The notes below the pieces were generated by a model. The model ran no database searches, was not told the DNA's origin, and was given only the letters and a program-made list of their open reading frames with translations. Positions 1 to 7,452 of a DNA stretch of 64,000 nt are shown piece by piece. Within the stretch, counting starts at the first letter, position 1. Each line of letters opens with the position of its first letter. A program made the translations under genes and the position numbers. Location of the stretch: assembly GCA_029266455.1 (NCBI GenBank), contig JAQSWV010000005.1:18271-82270 (forward strand), read 5' to 3'. Source of the stretch: Nocardioidaceae bacterium (GTDB taxonomy: Bacteria > Actinomycetota > Actinomycetes > Propionibacteriales > Nocardioidaceae).

Positions 1-360
1 GTGGGCGTAGCGGTCGGTGCTCGGACGGTTGCCCGCCAGCACCAGGGGTGCGTCCCGGGTCGCGATCAGCGCAGTGAACATGCGGCTCGCATGGGCGCGC
101 AGCCACTCCCACCACGGTTCGTCAGCCGCGGGAAGGCCGGGGGTCGCGCCGGTGCGCTCGAGCAGCTCCTCGGCCATCAGGTCCATCAGGTGGCGCTTGC
201 TGTCGACATGCCAGTACAGCGTCGGGGCGGATACGCCGAGCTCAGCGGCGATGCGGCGGAACGACACCGCCTCCAGTCCGCCCTCGGCCATCAGCTCGAT
301 GGCCACGTCGACGATCGCGGGGCGGGAGACCGGCGCCCGGACAGGTTTCACGCTTGACAC
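1..360 (-). CDS. TetR-family transcriptional repressor (3' end beyond window)
   Basis: The reverse strand reads without a stop from a GTG at 360 to the window edge, giving 120 codons. The N-terminal part is a TetR helix-turn-helix: a helix with AIVDVAIELM, then FRRIAAELGVSAPTLYWHV, in which LYWHV is the usual recognition-helix end. The later part (WWEWLRAHASRMF) resembles the ligand domain of TetR-class drug-efflux repressors. A second possible GTG start lies at 351, and no clear Shine-Dalgarno precedes either, so the transcript may be leaderless. The gene diverges from a DrrAB-type exporter across two near-identical palindromes, so it most likely represses both itself and the exporter. The inducer cannot be read from the sequence. 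Confidence 0.9.
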   Translation of the reverse strand, partial: MSSVKPVRAPVSRPAIVDVAIELMAEGGLEAVSFRRIAAELGVSAPTLYWHVDSKRHLMDLMAEELLERTGATPGLPAADEPWWEWLRAHASRMFTALIATRDAPLVLAGNRPSTDRYAH

Positions 361-406
361 TCTAACGGTGTTAGAGGACGCTTGTCTCGTGCCTAACACC
401 GTTAGA
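361..406. promoter_or_regulatory. Paired TetR operator between tetR and the exporter genes
   Basis: Two 15-bp palindromes are present: TCTAACGGTGTTAGA at 361-375 and CCTAACACCGTTAGA at 392-406. The second is the reverse complement of the first with one mismatch. Their centres are 31 bp apart, close to three helical turns, which would suit two repressor dimers on one DNA face. The first abuts the tetR start and the second overlaps the first codons of the ABC gene. Assignment to the adjacent TetR protein is an inference from position. Confidence 0.75.
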
Positions 407-1381
407 GAACCGGCCATCAGCGTGGGCGGGCTCACCAAGTCCTACGGACGGGGCGATCAGCTCATCGAGGCCGTCAAGGGCATCGATCTCAGCGTCGAGG
501 CCGGCCAGACCTACGGCTTCCTGGGGCCCAACGGCGCCGGGAAGTCCACCACGATCGAGATGCTGTGCACCATTCGCAACCCCACCAGCGGCAGCGCCCG
601 GGTGGCCGGCTACGACGTCGTGGAGGAGCGCGACGAGGTGCGTCGTCGCATCGGCCTGGTCTTCCAGCAGCAGACCCTCGACCAGCAGCTCACCGCCCAG
701 CAGAACCTGCGCTTCCACGCCGACCTGTACGGCCTGGCGCGGGGCGACGCCGACCGGCGCATCGACGAGGTGCTCGACATGGTGGCGCTGTCGGACCGGC
801 GCGGGGACGAGGTGCAGAAGTTCTCGGGCGGGATGAAGCGCCGGCTCGAGATCGCCCGCGGTCTCGTGCACTCCCCTCAGGTGCTGTTCCTCGACGAGCC
901 GACGATCGGCCTGGACCCCCAGACCCGCCGCGCGATCTGGGACTACCTGCACGACCTGCGGCGGCGCACCGAGATCACCGTCTTCGTCACCACGCACTAC
1001 ATGGACGAGGCCGAGCACTGCGACCGGATCGCCATCATGGACAACGGTGAGATCGTGGTCGAGGACACGCCGGAGGCGCTCAAGTCGAGCGTGGGCACGG
1101 ACCGGATCGCGCTGCGCACCGACGACGACGAGCTCACCATCGGCCGGCTGCGCGAACGGCTCGGCATCGAGGCCGCGATGCATGAGGGCCAGGTGACGCT
1201 GGCCGTTGCGGAAGGTGCCCAGGTCGTGCCGCGGCTGTTCACCGAGCTGGACACGGTGATCCAGTCGGTGACGGTCACGCGACCGAGCCTCGACGACGTG
1301 TTCATGGCGTACACCGGCCGCACGATCCGCGACTCCGAGGGGCCGCAGAGCATGGCCGCGGTGTTCGCAGGGAGGCGATGA
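389..1381 (+). CDS. ABC transporter ATPase, DrrA-type (drug or lipid export)
   Basis: This 330-residue ATPase has Walker A GPNGAGKS near residue 46, the signature FSGGMK near 145, Walker B VLFLDE at about 165-170 and a switch histidine in TTHYMDEAEH near 203. The C-terminal extension of about 90 residues ending in SLDDVFMAYTGRTIR is the conserved tail of the DrrA/ABC-2 exporter subfamily. The GTG at 389 gives the expected length; GAGG at 374-377 may serve as its ribosome-binding site. It overlaps the permease gene by 4 bp, so the two are translationally coupled and form one exporter. The divergent TetR gene and operators suggest substrate-induced expression. The substrate is unknown; antibiotics or lipids are typical of the family. 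Confidence 0.93.
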   Translation: MPNTVREPAISVGGLTKSYGRGDQLIEAVKGIDLSVEAGQTYGFLGPNGAGKSTTIEMLCTIRNPTSGSARVAGYDVVEERDEVRRRIGLVFQQQTLDQQLTAQQNLRFHADLYGLARGDADRRIDEVLDMVALSDRRGDEVQKFSGGMKRRLEIARGLVHSPQVLFLDEPTIGLDPQTRRAIWDYLHDLRRRTEITVFVTTHYMDEAEHCDRIAIMDNGEIVVEDTPEALKSSVGTDRIALRTDDDELTIGRLRERLGIEAAMHEGQVTLAVAEGAQVVPRLFTELDTVIQSVTVTRPSLDDVFMAYTGRTIRDSEGPQSMAAVFAGRR

Positions 1382-2235
1382 TGGCGGCACCTGTGCGCGA
1401 GCCACTGACAGTGGTCCGTGGCGACCTCTCTCACCAGCTACGCGCCACCTGGGTGGTGTGCCGGCGCGAGCTGCTGCGCTTCGGGAAGGACAAGGCGCGC
1501 ATGCTCACCATGCTGCTTCAGCCGTTGCTCTTCATCTTCGTGATGGGCACCGGGCTGGGCAGCATCGTGGACACCGGCGGAGGCACCGACTTCCGCACGT
1601 TCCTGTTCCCCGGCGTACTGGCGACGTCCGTGCTGTTCACCGCTGCCTTCTCCGGTATCTCGCTGGTGTGGGACCGCGAGTTCGGCTTCCTGCGCGAGAT
1701 GATGGTCGCCCCCATCTCCCGATCGTCGATCATCTGGGGCAAGTGTCTTGGTGGTGCGATCGTGGCGACCGGGCAGAGCCTGATCCTGCTGGCTCTGATT
1801 GGGACGGTCGGCATCCCCTACTCGCCCGTGCTGCTGGTCCAGCTCGTCGGGTGCCTGTTCCTCGGCTCGCTCCTGCTCACCGCGCTCGGGGTGCTGCTGT
1901 CGACGCGGATCAAGACGATCCAGGCCGCGATGCCCATCAGCCAGATGCTCATCATGCCGATGATGTTTCTGTCCGGCTCGCTGTTTCCCGTGTCCGGTCT
2001 GCCCGACTGGCTGGCGGTGTTGACCAAGCTCAACCCGCTCACCTACGTGGTGCAGCCGATGCGTCACCTCGTGCTCGAGCAGCTGTCGCTCACCGACGTC
2101 GAGCGCGAACGGCTGCTTCCGGTGATCACCTGGTTCGGGTGGTCGGTGCCGGTCGGCGTGCAGCTGATCGCCGTGGGCGCCATCACGCTCGCACTGGTCG
2201 CCCTCGCGGCGAGGACCTTCCGTACGGTCGAGTGA
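1378..2235 (+). CDS. ABC-2 type permease, DrrB-type
   Basis: This 285-residue membrane protein starts at an ATG inside the ATPase stop (ATGA overlap). An N-terminal cytoplasmic stretch ([14 protein letters not shown]) leads into about six hydrophobic segments: [32 protein letters not shown], the segment after [26 protein letters not shown], the [18 protein letters not shown] region and the C-terminal [14 protein letters not shown]. The motif [15 protein letters not shown] is the conserved cytoplasmic loop of ABC-2 permeases of the DrrB/NodJ type. It forms the membrane part of the exporter with the upstream ATPase. The gene ends about 140 bp before ftsE, with which it has no evident functional link. 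Confidence 0.93.
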   Translation: MMAAPVREPLTVVRGDLSHQLRATWVVCRRELLRFGKDKARMLTMLLQPLLFIFVMGTGLGSIVDTGGGTDFRTFLFPGVLATSVLFTAAFSGISLVWDREFGFLREMMVAPISRSSIIWGKCLGGAIVATGQSLILLALIGTVGIPYSPVLLVQLVGCLFLGSLLLTALGVLLSTRIKTIQAAMPISQMLIMPMMFLSGSLFPVSGLPDWLAVLTKLNPLTYVVQPMRHLVLEQLSLTDVERERLLPVITWFGWSVPVGVQLIAVGAITLALVALAARTFRTVE

Positions 2236-2377
2236 CCCGACGCGCGGTGGGAGCGCCCGGGGTCAGGCGGGCTGGACCCGTCGTAGACTCGGCGACCGGC
2301 CGGAACGCCGTGGGCACTCGCCGCGGTCCCCACCCCTGCTCCCGATCGCCGGCCACCGGGGCTGCTGGAATGGCATC

Positions 2378-3067
2378 GTGATCCGCTTCGAGAACGTCAC
2401 CAAGGCCTACGCCGGTCAGCGTCGGCCTGCACTGGACAGCGTGGACGTGGAGGTCGAGAAGGGCGAGTTCGTCTTCCTGGTCGGAGCATCCGGCTCGGGC
2501 AAGTCCACGTTCCTCCGGTTGGTGCTGCGCGAGGCGACACCGACTTCGGGGGCCGTCTACGTGGCCGGCACACAGGTGAATCGCATGGCGAAGCGGAAGG
2601 TGCCCGCCCTGCGTCGTCAGATCGGCACCGTCTTCCAGGACTTCAGGCTCCTCCCCGACAAGACCGTCAGCGAGAACGTTGCCTTCGCGCTGCGCGTGAT
2701 CGGCAAGCCGAGATCGGTGATCCAGCAGCTGGTGCCCGAGACGCTGGAGCTGGTCGGCCTTGCCGGAAAGGGGGATCGGATGCCCGACGAGCTGTCGGGT
2801 GGCGAGCAGCAGCGGGTGGCGGTGGCGCGCGCGTTCGTGAACCGGCCCACGATCCTCATCGCGGACGAGCCGACGGGCAACCTCGATCCGGCCACCTCGG
2901 TGGGCATCATGAAGCTGCTCGACCGGATCAACCGCACCGGTACCACCGTCGTCATGGCCAGCCACGACGCCGGGATCGTCGATCAGATGCGCAAACGCGT
3001 CATCGAGCTCGACGACGGCAGGGTCATCCGTGACCAGAGCCGCGGTGTCTACGGCTACCAGAACTGA
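2378..3067 (+). CDS. ftsE: Cell-division ATP-binding protein FtsE
   Basis: FtsE of 229 residues, the usual length. Walker A GASGSGKS lies near residue 36, the signature LSGGEQQR at about 139-146 and Walker B ILIADE at about 159-164, followed by PTGNLDP. It starts at GTG 2378. With FtsX it forms the ABC-like complex that couples septum assembly to a periplasmic or extracellular peptidoglycan hydrolase. ftsX follows after 10 bp. In related actinobacteria prfB often lies just upstream; here the neighbour is a drug-exporter pair, so ftsE probably has its own promoter in the 142-bp gap at 2236-2377. Confidence 0.97.
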   Translation: MIRFENVTKAYAGQRRPALDSVDVEVEKGEFVFLVGASGSGKSTFLRLVLREATPTSGAVYVAGTQVNRMAKRKVPALRRQIGTVFQDFRLLPDKTVSENVAFALRVIGKPRSVIQQLVPETLELVGLAGKGDRMPDELSGGEQQRVAVARAFVNRPTILIADEPTGNLDPATSVGIMKLLDRINRTGTTVVMASHDAGIVDQMRKRVIELDDGRVIRDQSRGVYGYQN

Positions 3068-3077
3068 GGGGGAGACA

Positions 3078-3998
3078 ATGGCTGGCCCGCAGGTCCTCGC
3101 CGAGCTCTGGGCGGGGCTCAGGCGCAACGTGTCCATGACGCTGTCGCTCGTGGTCACGCTGGTGGTCTCCCTGGCACTGGTCGGTATCGGGCTGCTCCTG
3201 CAGATCCAGATCGGCAAGACCGAGGCCTACTGGGGTGACCGGCTCCAGATCCAGGTCGTGCTGTGCGCCGAGAACTCTCCATCGGGCAACTGCATCCAAG
3301 GAGCCGCCACCGAGGCTGAGACCGAGCGGGTGGGGGAGGCCATCGAGAAGAACGCCGAGGTCGAGTCCTACTACCTGCAGTCGCCTCAGGAGGCGTACGC
3401 CAAGGCGCAGGAGCGGTTCGGGCAGAGCGACAGCGGTCGGCGGTTGTTCGAGGCGCTCGAGCAGGACTCCTTCCCGGCGTCGTTCTGGGTGACGCTCGAG
3501 GACCCGCAGGACTTCGACTCGGTGACGGCCGAGGTCGAGGAGCTGCCCGGCGTGGCCGAGGTGGTGGACCTCCGCGAGCTGCTCGAGCCGATGTACAACA
3601 TCCTCAGCGTGATGCGCTGGCTGGCCCTCGGTACGGCGGGCGTGCTGATGCTGGCCGCGGTGCTGCAGGTGGCCAACACGATCCGGCTGACAGCCTTCGC
3701 CCGACGGCGCGAGATCGGCATCATGCGGCTGGTCGGGGCGTCGGCCTGGCACATCCAGCTGCCGTTCGTGCTGGAGGCACTGCTCGCGGCGGTCATCGCG
3801 GCGGCCCTCGCGTGCGGCGTGCTGGTCGGGTTCATGCAGTTCCTGGTCCGCCGCACGCTCGCCGAGCGCCTGGGACGCCTGACCCCGTGGGTCGACTGGC
3901 AGGACGTGATGGTGGCCGGCGGGCTCACGGTGGTGTTCGCCCTGGTGATCGCCCTGGTGCCGACCTTCGTCGTCACGCGCAAGTATCTTGACGTCTGA
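3078..3998 (+). CDS. ftsX: Cell-division permease-like protein FtsX
   Basis: FtsX of 306 residues. The ATG at 3078 follows a strong GAGGGGGAG ribosome-binding site. The order is: N-terminal membrane helix (MTLSLVVTLVVSLALVGIGLLL, about residues 19-40), an extracellular domain of about 130 residues, then three C-terminal membrane helices with the FARRREIGIMRLVGAS loop typical of the family. Two cysteines (VVLCAEN and SGNCIQG) in the extracellular domain could form a disulfide. FtsX normally recruits and activates a coiled-coil peptidoglycan hydrolase; the likely partner is the M23 gene at 10780, now separated from ftsX by a 6.7-kb island. Confidence 0.97.
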   Translation: MAGPQVLAELWAGLRRNVSMTLSLVVTLVVSLALVGIGLLLQIQIGKTEAYWGDRLQIQVVLCAENSPSGNCIQGAATEAETERVGEAIEKNAEVESYYLQSPQEAYAKAQERFGQSDSGRRLFEALEQDSFPASFWVTLEDPQDFDSVTAEVEELPGVAEVVDLRELLEPMYNILSVMRWLALGTAGVLMLAAVLQVANTIRLTAFARRREIGIMRLVGASAWHIQLPFVLEALLAAVIAAALACGVLVGFMQFLVRRTLAERLGRLTPWVDWQDVMVAGGLTVVFALVIALVPTFVVTRKYLDV

Positions 3999-4063
3999 GG
4001 GGATCCGGACTATCCGCGTTCGTGCAGGTCAGGGGACCTATCTCGGCCCCAGACCTCGACAAC

Positions 4064-5009
4064 ATGACGAGTACAACGCTCCAAGTCCAGATAACAGACT
4101 ACGGCTGAGGCGTTTGCACACAGACCTCCCCGCCCTGCTGACCTCGTGGAAACTGGCGATGCGAGCCGAACGCAAGAGCCAGCAGACGGTGTCCACCTAC
4201 GACGAGGGTGTGCGCCAGTACCTGCGCTGGTGCGAGGGCTCCGACGTTGAGCCGGACCTGAGTCGGGCCAGCGTGGCCGCCTGGCTGTCCGCCCTGCTCG
4301 ACGGCGGTGCCCAGCCCGCCACTGCTAGGGCTCGATACATGGCCGTCCGCAGGTTCTCCGCCTGGCTGCTCGAGGAGGGCGAGATCGCTACCGACCACAT
4401 CGTCGGCATGAAGCCGCCCGGGCTCGACACGAAGGTGGTCGACCCGCTCACCGAGGCCGAGCTGAGGGCGCTGCTCAAGTCGTGCGCCTCCCCGGCGCTC
4501 AAGGATCGGCGCGACGAGGCGATCTTGAGATTCATGCTGGAGACCGGAGCCCGGGCCGGTGAGGTGATCGCCCTGACGGTATCCGACATCGACCTGCAGG
4601 CCGGTACCGCGATCGTCCGGCGCGGCAATGGCGGCAAGAGTCGCTCGGTGCCGTTCAGCGCACAGCCCGCCCGTGCGATCGACCGCTGCCTGCGAATACG
4701 CAAGGCACACCGCCTGGCCGGCTCCACCGACGCCGTGTGGCTGGGCGGGCGTGGCCAGACGTTCCGCTATGACGCCCTGTACAAGTCGCTTGGCGACCGG
4801 GCCGCCGCGGCGGGTGTGGCGGACTTCCACCCGCACCGGCTCCGGCACACGGCCGCGCATCGTTGGCTCGCCGCCGGTGGCTCAGAGGGCGGGCGGTCTC
4901 ATGGCCGTAGCGGCTGGACGAGGCCCGACATGCTGCTGCTTTACACGAAGGCCCAGGCGTCCTCGAGGGCCGCTGAGGAGTCCGCAACCTCAACCTGGGG
5001 GAAGTGTGA
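4064..5009 (+). pseudogene. Tyrosine recombinase / phage-type integrase, frameshifted
   Basis: The main reading frame carries an N-terminal SAM-like core-binding domain (KSQQTVSTYDEGVRQYLRW) and a catalytic domain with arginine in ARAGEVIAL, lysine in GGKSR, the HRLRH box and tyrosine in LLLYTKAQ. The gene needs several frame changes. A plausible N-terminus (ATG 4064, MTSTTLQVQITDYG) is one frame away. The LMAVA segment expected before GWTRPDM sits in another frame near 4890-4910, so two compensating indels replace it with RSHGRS. The natural end RNLNLGEV and its stop at 5007-5009 lies in a third frame. A long open frame does persist from TTG 4114, but residues next to the active site are scrambled. 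Most likely inactive. Confidence 0.8.
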
Positions 5010-5200
5010 CCGAACCGACCATCTTCCCCAACAGCCTGCCGGTGCAACTGCGGCGCACGGGGCGAGAGCCACCAGCTGTGATCGTCCGGTGCGCCCGCGG
5101 TCGCCACCGCTGCGACCGGGGCGCTTACATCTACGAGACTGACGAGTCACCCGTGGTCGTGTTCTATCAGCACCAGCCCGACTTCAACGGACCGTCCTGA
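5006..5200 (+). CDS. Small hypothetical protein downstream of the integrase
   Basis: A 64-residue reading frame starts at GTG 5006, overlapping the ancestral integrase stop by four bases (GTGA), and ends in TGATG shared with the next gene. The tight overlaps on both sides suggest a real operon member. The sequence has two cysteines close together (IVRCARGRHRCDRG), then AYIYETDESPVVVFYQHQ, which reads like beta strands. I do not recognise the family. Being sandwiched between an integrase and a winged-helix-like protein suggests a role in the element rather than the host, but no function can be assigned. Confidence 0.5.
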   Translation: MTEPTIFPNSLPVQLRRTGREPPAVIVRCARGRHRCDRGAYIYETDESPVVVFYQHQPDFNGPS

Positions 5201-5388
5201 TGGGTCGGATCGCAGCTGTGCTTACCGAACATGGTGCGCTCCCGCAGCGGAAGATCCTGGACATCGCCCAGGGCACTCGGGAGGGACTAATCCGAGCTCT
5301 CCGATGCCTCATCGACAACGGTCACGTGTCCCACAAGACACCGCAGCAGCTGGTCAAGCCGTACCCACCGGAGCGTGCTTCCCTGTGA
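5200..5388 (+). CDS. Small winged-helix-like DNA-binding protein of the island
   Basis: This 62-residue frame begins at ATG 5200 in a TGATG overlap with the preceding gene. The pattern GALPQRKILDIAQGTREGLIRALRCLIDNGHVSHK reads as helix, helix-turn-helix and a short wing, a compact MarR/replication-initiator-like fold. It ends KPYPPERASL. In the next frame the DNA continues with proline-rich codons (VPPFPLRYPGFPRVP), which suggests that the ancestral protein had a longer proline-rich tail and was cut by a frameshift. It probably regulates excision or maintenance of the element. The fold is inferred from residue pattern only. Confidence 0.5.
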   Translation: MGRIAAVLTEHGALPQRKILDIAQGTREGLIRALRCLIDNGHVSHKTPQQLVKPYPPERASL

Positions 5389-5410
5389 CCGTTCCCCCGT
5401 TCCCCCTGCG

Positions 5411-5440
5411 TTACCCAGGGTTCCCCAGGGTTCCCCAGGG
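5411..5440 (+). repeat. Three 10-bp tandem direct repeats
   Basis: Units TTACCCAGGG, TTCCCCAGGG and TTCCCCAGGG are consecutive, directly after the small winged-helix-like gene. They may be part of the frameshifted proline-rich tail, or short iterons bound by a protein of the element. Confidence 0.7.
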
Positions 5441-5452
5441 AACGGCCCGCAG

Positions 5453-5490
5453 ACCCGTTCCCCCGTCCCCCACCCCTAAAGGGAACGGGT
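5453..5490. terminator. Perfect 10-bp inverted repeat, possible terminator
   Basis: ACCCGTTCCC at 5453-5462 is the exact reverse complement of GGGAACGGGT at 5481-5490, with an 18-nt pyrimidine-rich loop. It lies between the convergent winged-helix-like gene and the M43 protease gene. It could end transcription from either side, although no U-tract follows, or it could be a protein-binding site of the element. The rest of 5389-5587 holds no gene that I can see. Confidence 0.5.
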
Positions 5491-5587
5491 AGGGGAAGAG
5501 GGATGCCCGTCACTAGCACTCCTCAGAACGTCGGAGCGTTGCCGTGCCAGGGAGCTCCCTCGGTCCAGTGGCATCGCTCCCGGGGAC

Positions 5588-6607
5588 TCAGTTGGACTGC
5601 GCTAGCGCCAACCGGATGTACCAGCCGGAGTTCATCCTGTCCCGCTGACCGCGGGTGAAGTTGTCCATGAACGGGTCGTCGGTGTAGTTCATGAAGTTGC
5701 GCACCGGATCCCTACTATTCGGCCCGTGCGGCTTGCACGTGTCGAGAGTGGGGTCCTCTTCGCCGATGTTCTCTCCGTAGCGTTGCCGTGGCGTGTCGGT
5801 CACGTAGTCGTTCAGCCGACCGCAGCTGCCTTGGAACGTGTGGTACACGTTCAGCCAGTGGCCGACCTCATGCGTGGCGGTGTCGCCACGGTTGTAGACA
5901 CGCCCAGGGCCCAGGTTCGCGCTCCCACCGGGCAGGCTCGCGTTCCACAGTACAACGGCGTCCAATTTGGGCTTCTTCCCGCTGGGATAGGTCGCATAGC
6001 CGAGCAACCGGAACTTCGGTCCCACCGTGTACATATTGAGGTGGCGGGCGTTGCCGACGTGCAATTCGCGTCGCATCTCTCGATGTTCGATGCGACCTTC
6101 CTTGGTGAAGACGTTTGCGTTGTACCAGCCAGTGTTCCTGGTTCGGTCGATCGAGTTGATCCGGAACCTGAAGGGGGTGTTGGCCGCGCGGCGGCTCGTC
6201 TTGCCGGCGTATGCCCGATTGAGAATCCTGACCTGGGCACGGATGCGCTTCTTCGATACGAAGCCCTCACCCTTCCGGGTTCCTATGCTGTGGAACTCGA
6301 TGGGGATCGTTACCGACCCGTTCGGCCGCGCGCTGGTCGTGAGACCGCTGCGGTGGAGTATTCGTTGCTGGCGGGCCTCCATCGCGGCCGCCTCACTTCG
6401 CGTCAGGGTGTTGGGATCGCGCCGAAGGGCCTGACCGTCCCGCAACCGCGACAATCCAGTGGACACGTCTCTTGCTTCTGCACCGTCTGCGCTGCTGACC
6501 CCCTTCACCGGGTCAGGCGAGCCAGCGGCCGACGTCCCGCCCGCGAAGGCCAGTCCACTTCCCAACAGTGCCAGCGCGGCCACGCTGCCGACCATGACTC
6601 GCTTCAT
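5588..6607 (-). CDS. Secreted M43 (pappalysin-like) zinc metalloprotease
   Basis: A 339-residue protein with a clear signal peptide (MKRVMVGSVAALALLGSGLAFA) and a pro-region of about 80 residues. The M43 zinc site HEVGHWLNVYH is followed by the disulfide-rich segment SCGRLNDYVTDTP and the methionine turn FMNYTDDPFMDNFT. This combination is diagnostic of the pappalysin/cytophagalysin family. The start is ATG 6607. The frame is intact although its neighbours are decayed. A paralogue with nearly the same catalytic core lies at 33529-34533. Its base composition is lower in G+C than that of the flanking core genes, consistent with recent acquisition. It is probably exported by Sec and acts on extracellular protein; the substrate is unknown. 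Confidence 0.92.
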   Translation of the reverse strand: MKRVMVGSVAALALLGSGLAFAGGTSAAGSPDPVKGVSSADGAEARDVSTGLSRLRDGQALRRDPNTLTRSEAAAMEARQQRILHRSGLTTSARPNGSVTIPIEFHSIGTRKGEGFVSKKRIRAQVRILNRAYAGKTSRRAANTPFRFRINSIDRTRNTGWYNANVFTKEGRIEHREMRRELHVGNARHLNMYTVGPKFRLLGYATYPSGKKPKLDAVVLWNASLPGGSANLGPGRVYNRGDTATHEVGHWLNVYHTFQGSCGRLNDYVTDTPRQRYGENIGEEDPTLDTCKPHGPNSRDPVRNFMNYTDDPFMDNFTRGQRDRMNSGWYIRLALAQSN

Positions 6608-6951
6608 AAGTGTTCCTCTCCTGGACCCGAGACGGGCGGCTGGGTGGCACGCCGGTCACATAGTGCTCTCGGACACGAGCACTTGTCACGTGGTGGTGCA
6701 CCTGGTGCTGGTGGTCGTCTGACCGCTTTTCGGAGGTTCTGCAGCGGTGTGTGGGACCCGACAGACGGTCAACACCCAGGTTCACGGCCACCGTGGGGGC
6801 GAGGGATCGAAATCACTGGGTGCGCACATCCATGCGGGGGAGTCTCCCACTCCCCCGGATTGCCCCCCGGGCTGACCCACCCCGTCCCGTCCGCGTGGTT
6901 ATCCCCCCGCGCGGCACCCCAATAGCCCCGAGGCGCAAGAGGAGCAAGCTG
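6608..6951. other. Intergenic region with a short perfect hairpin
   Basis: This 344-bp gap separates the divergent M43 protease gene and the small gene at 6952, so it must contain both promoters; I could not assign either. GGGGGAGT (6836-6843) and ACTCCCCC (6849-6856) form a perfect 8-bp stem with a 5-nt loop. No coding potential is convincing. Confidence 0.5.
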
Positions 6952-7266
6952 ATGATGAGCGAAGACGCCGAGCACCGTGTATGCCGCGTACTGCTGCTGG
7001 TCGACCACGAAGTCTTCAGGCATGATTACGACCCCGAGCACCCCCAGTTCACGGTGGACGGCCGACCGGCCACCGACGACGAAGCGCACCTATTGCGCGG
7101 GCTGACCAGGACCGACCTGGACGATGCGCTGGGCCAAGCGATCATTGAAGCTCACCTAGAGAGAAACGAGCTGTGGGGGCAGGTGTTTGAGGCGGTGAAC
7201 ACGGAGTTGCAGAAGACCCGCGATTTCCTCGCCCAGCTGGACGACCCACCCGCCCCCAGCGCGTAG
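6952..7266 (+). CDS. Hypothetical acidic protein in the island
   Basis: A 104-residue protein starting at ATG 6952, with an AAGAGGAG ribosome-binding site centred about 10 bases upstream; the second ATG at 6955 is also possible. The composition is acidic and largely helical (DDEAHLLRGLTRTDLDDALGQAIIEAHLERNELWGQVFEAVNTELQKTRDFL), with no signal peptide or membrane segment. It precedes the broken capsid gene, so a phage or island origin is likely. I do not recognise the family. The good ribosome-binding site and intact frame support a real gene. Confidence 0.6.
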   Translation: MMSEDAEHRVCRVLLLVDHEVFRHDYDPEHPQFTVDGRPATDDEAHLLRGLTRTDLDDALGQAIIEAHLERNELWGQVFEAVNTELQKTRDFLAQLDDPPAPSA

Positions 7267-7400
7267 AGTGGACAGTGCAACATCTCCGCAACCAGCGGTG
7301 ACCGACGCACCGTGTTACCCGTTGTTGCCGGTGAGTGTTGCTGTGTGTCGCCCCCCTGACCGCCGCTCATAGCCGCCAAGTCACCGGCAAGCGAATTCGA

Positions 7401-7426
7401 GAGGCACGACAATTCCGTCGCGCCTC
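7401..7426. repeat. Hairpin upstream of the capsid remnant
   Basis: GAGGCACGAC (7401-7410) and GTCGCGCCTC (7417-7426) pair with one mismatch around a 6-nt AATTCC loop. It could end transcription from the preceding small gene or be a phage regulatory structure. Confidence 0.4.
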
Positions 7427-7452
7427 ATTCCGCTTGGAAGGCTACACATATC

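Noticed and set aside
3988..4113. Integrase start at TTG 3988 overlapping ftsX.
   Set aside because: The first 40 residues of that frame do not resemble an integrase N-terminus; a better N-terminus begins at ATG 4064 in another frame, so the long extension is accidental.
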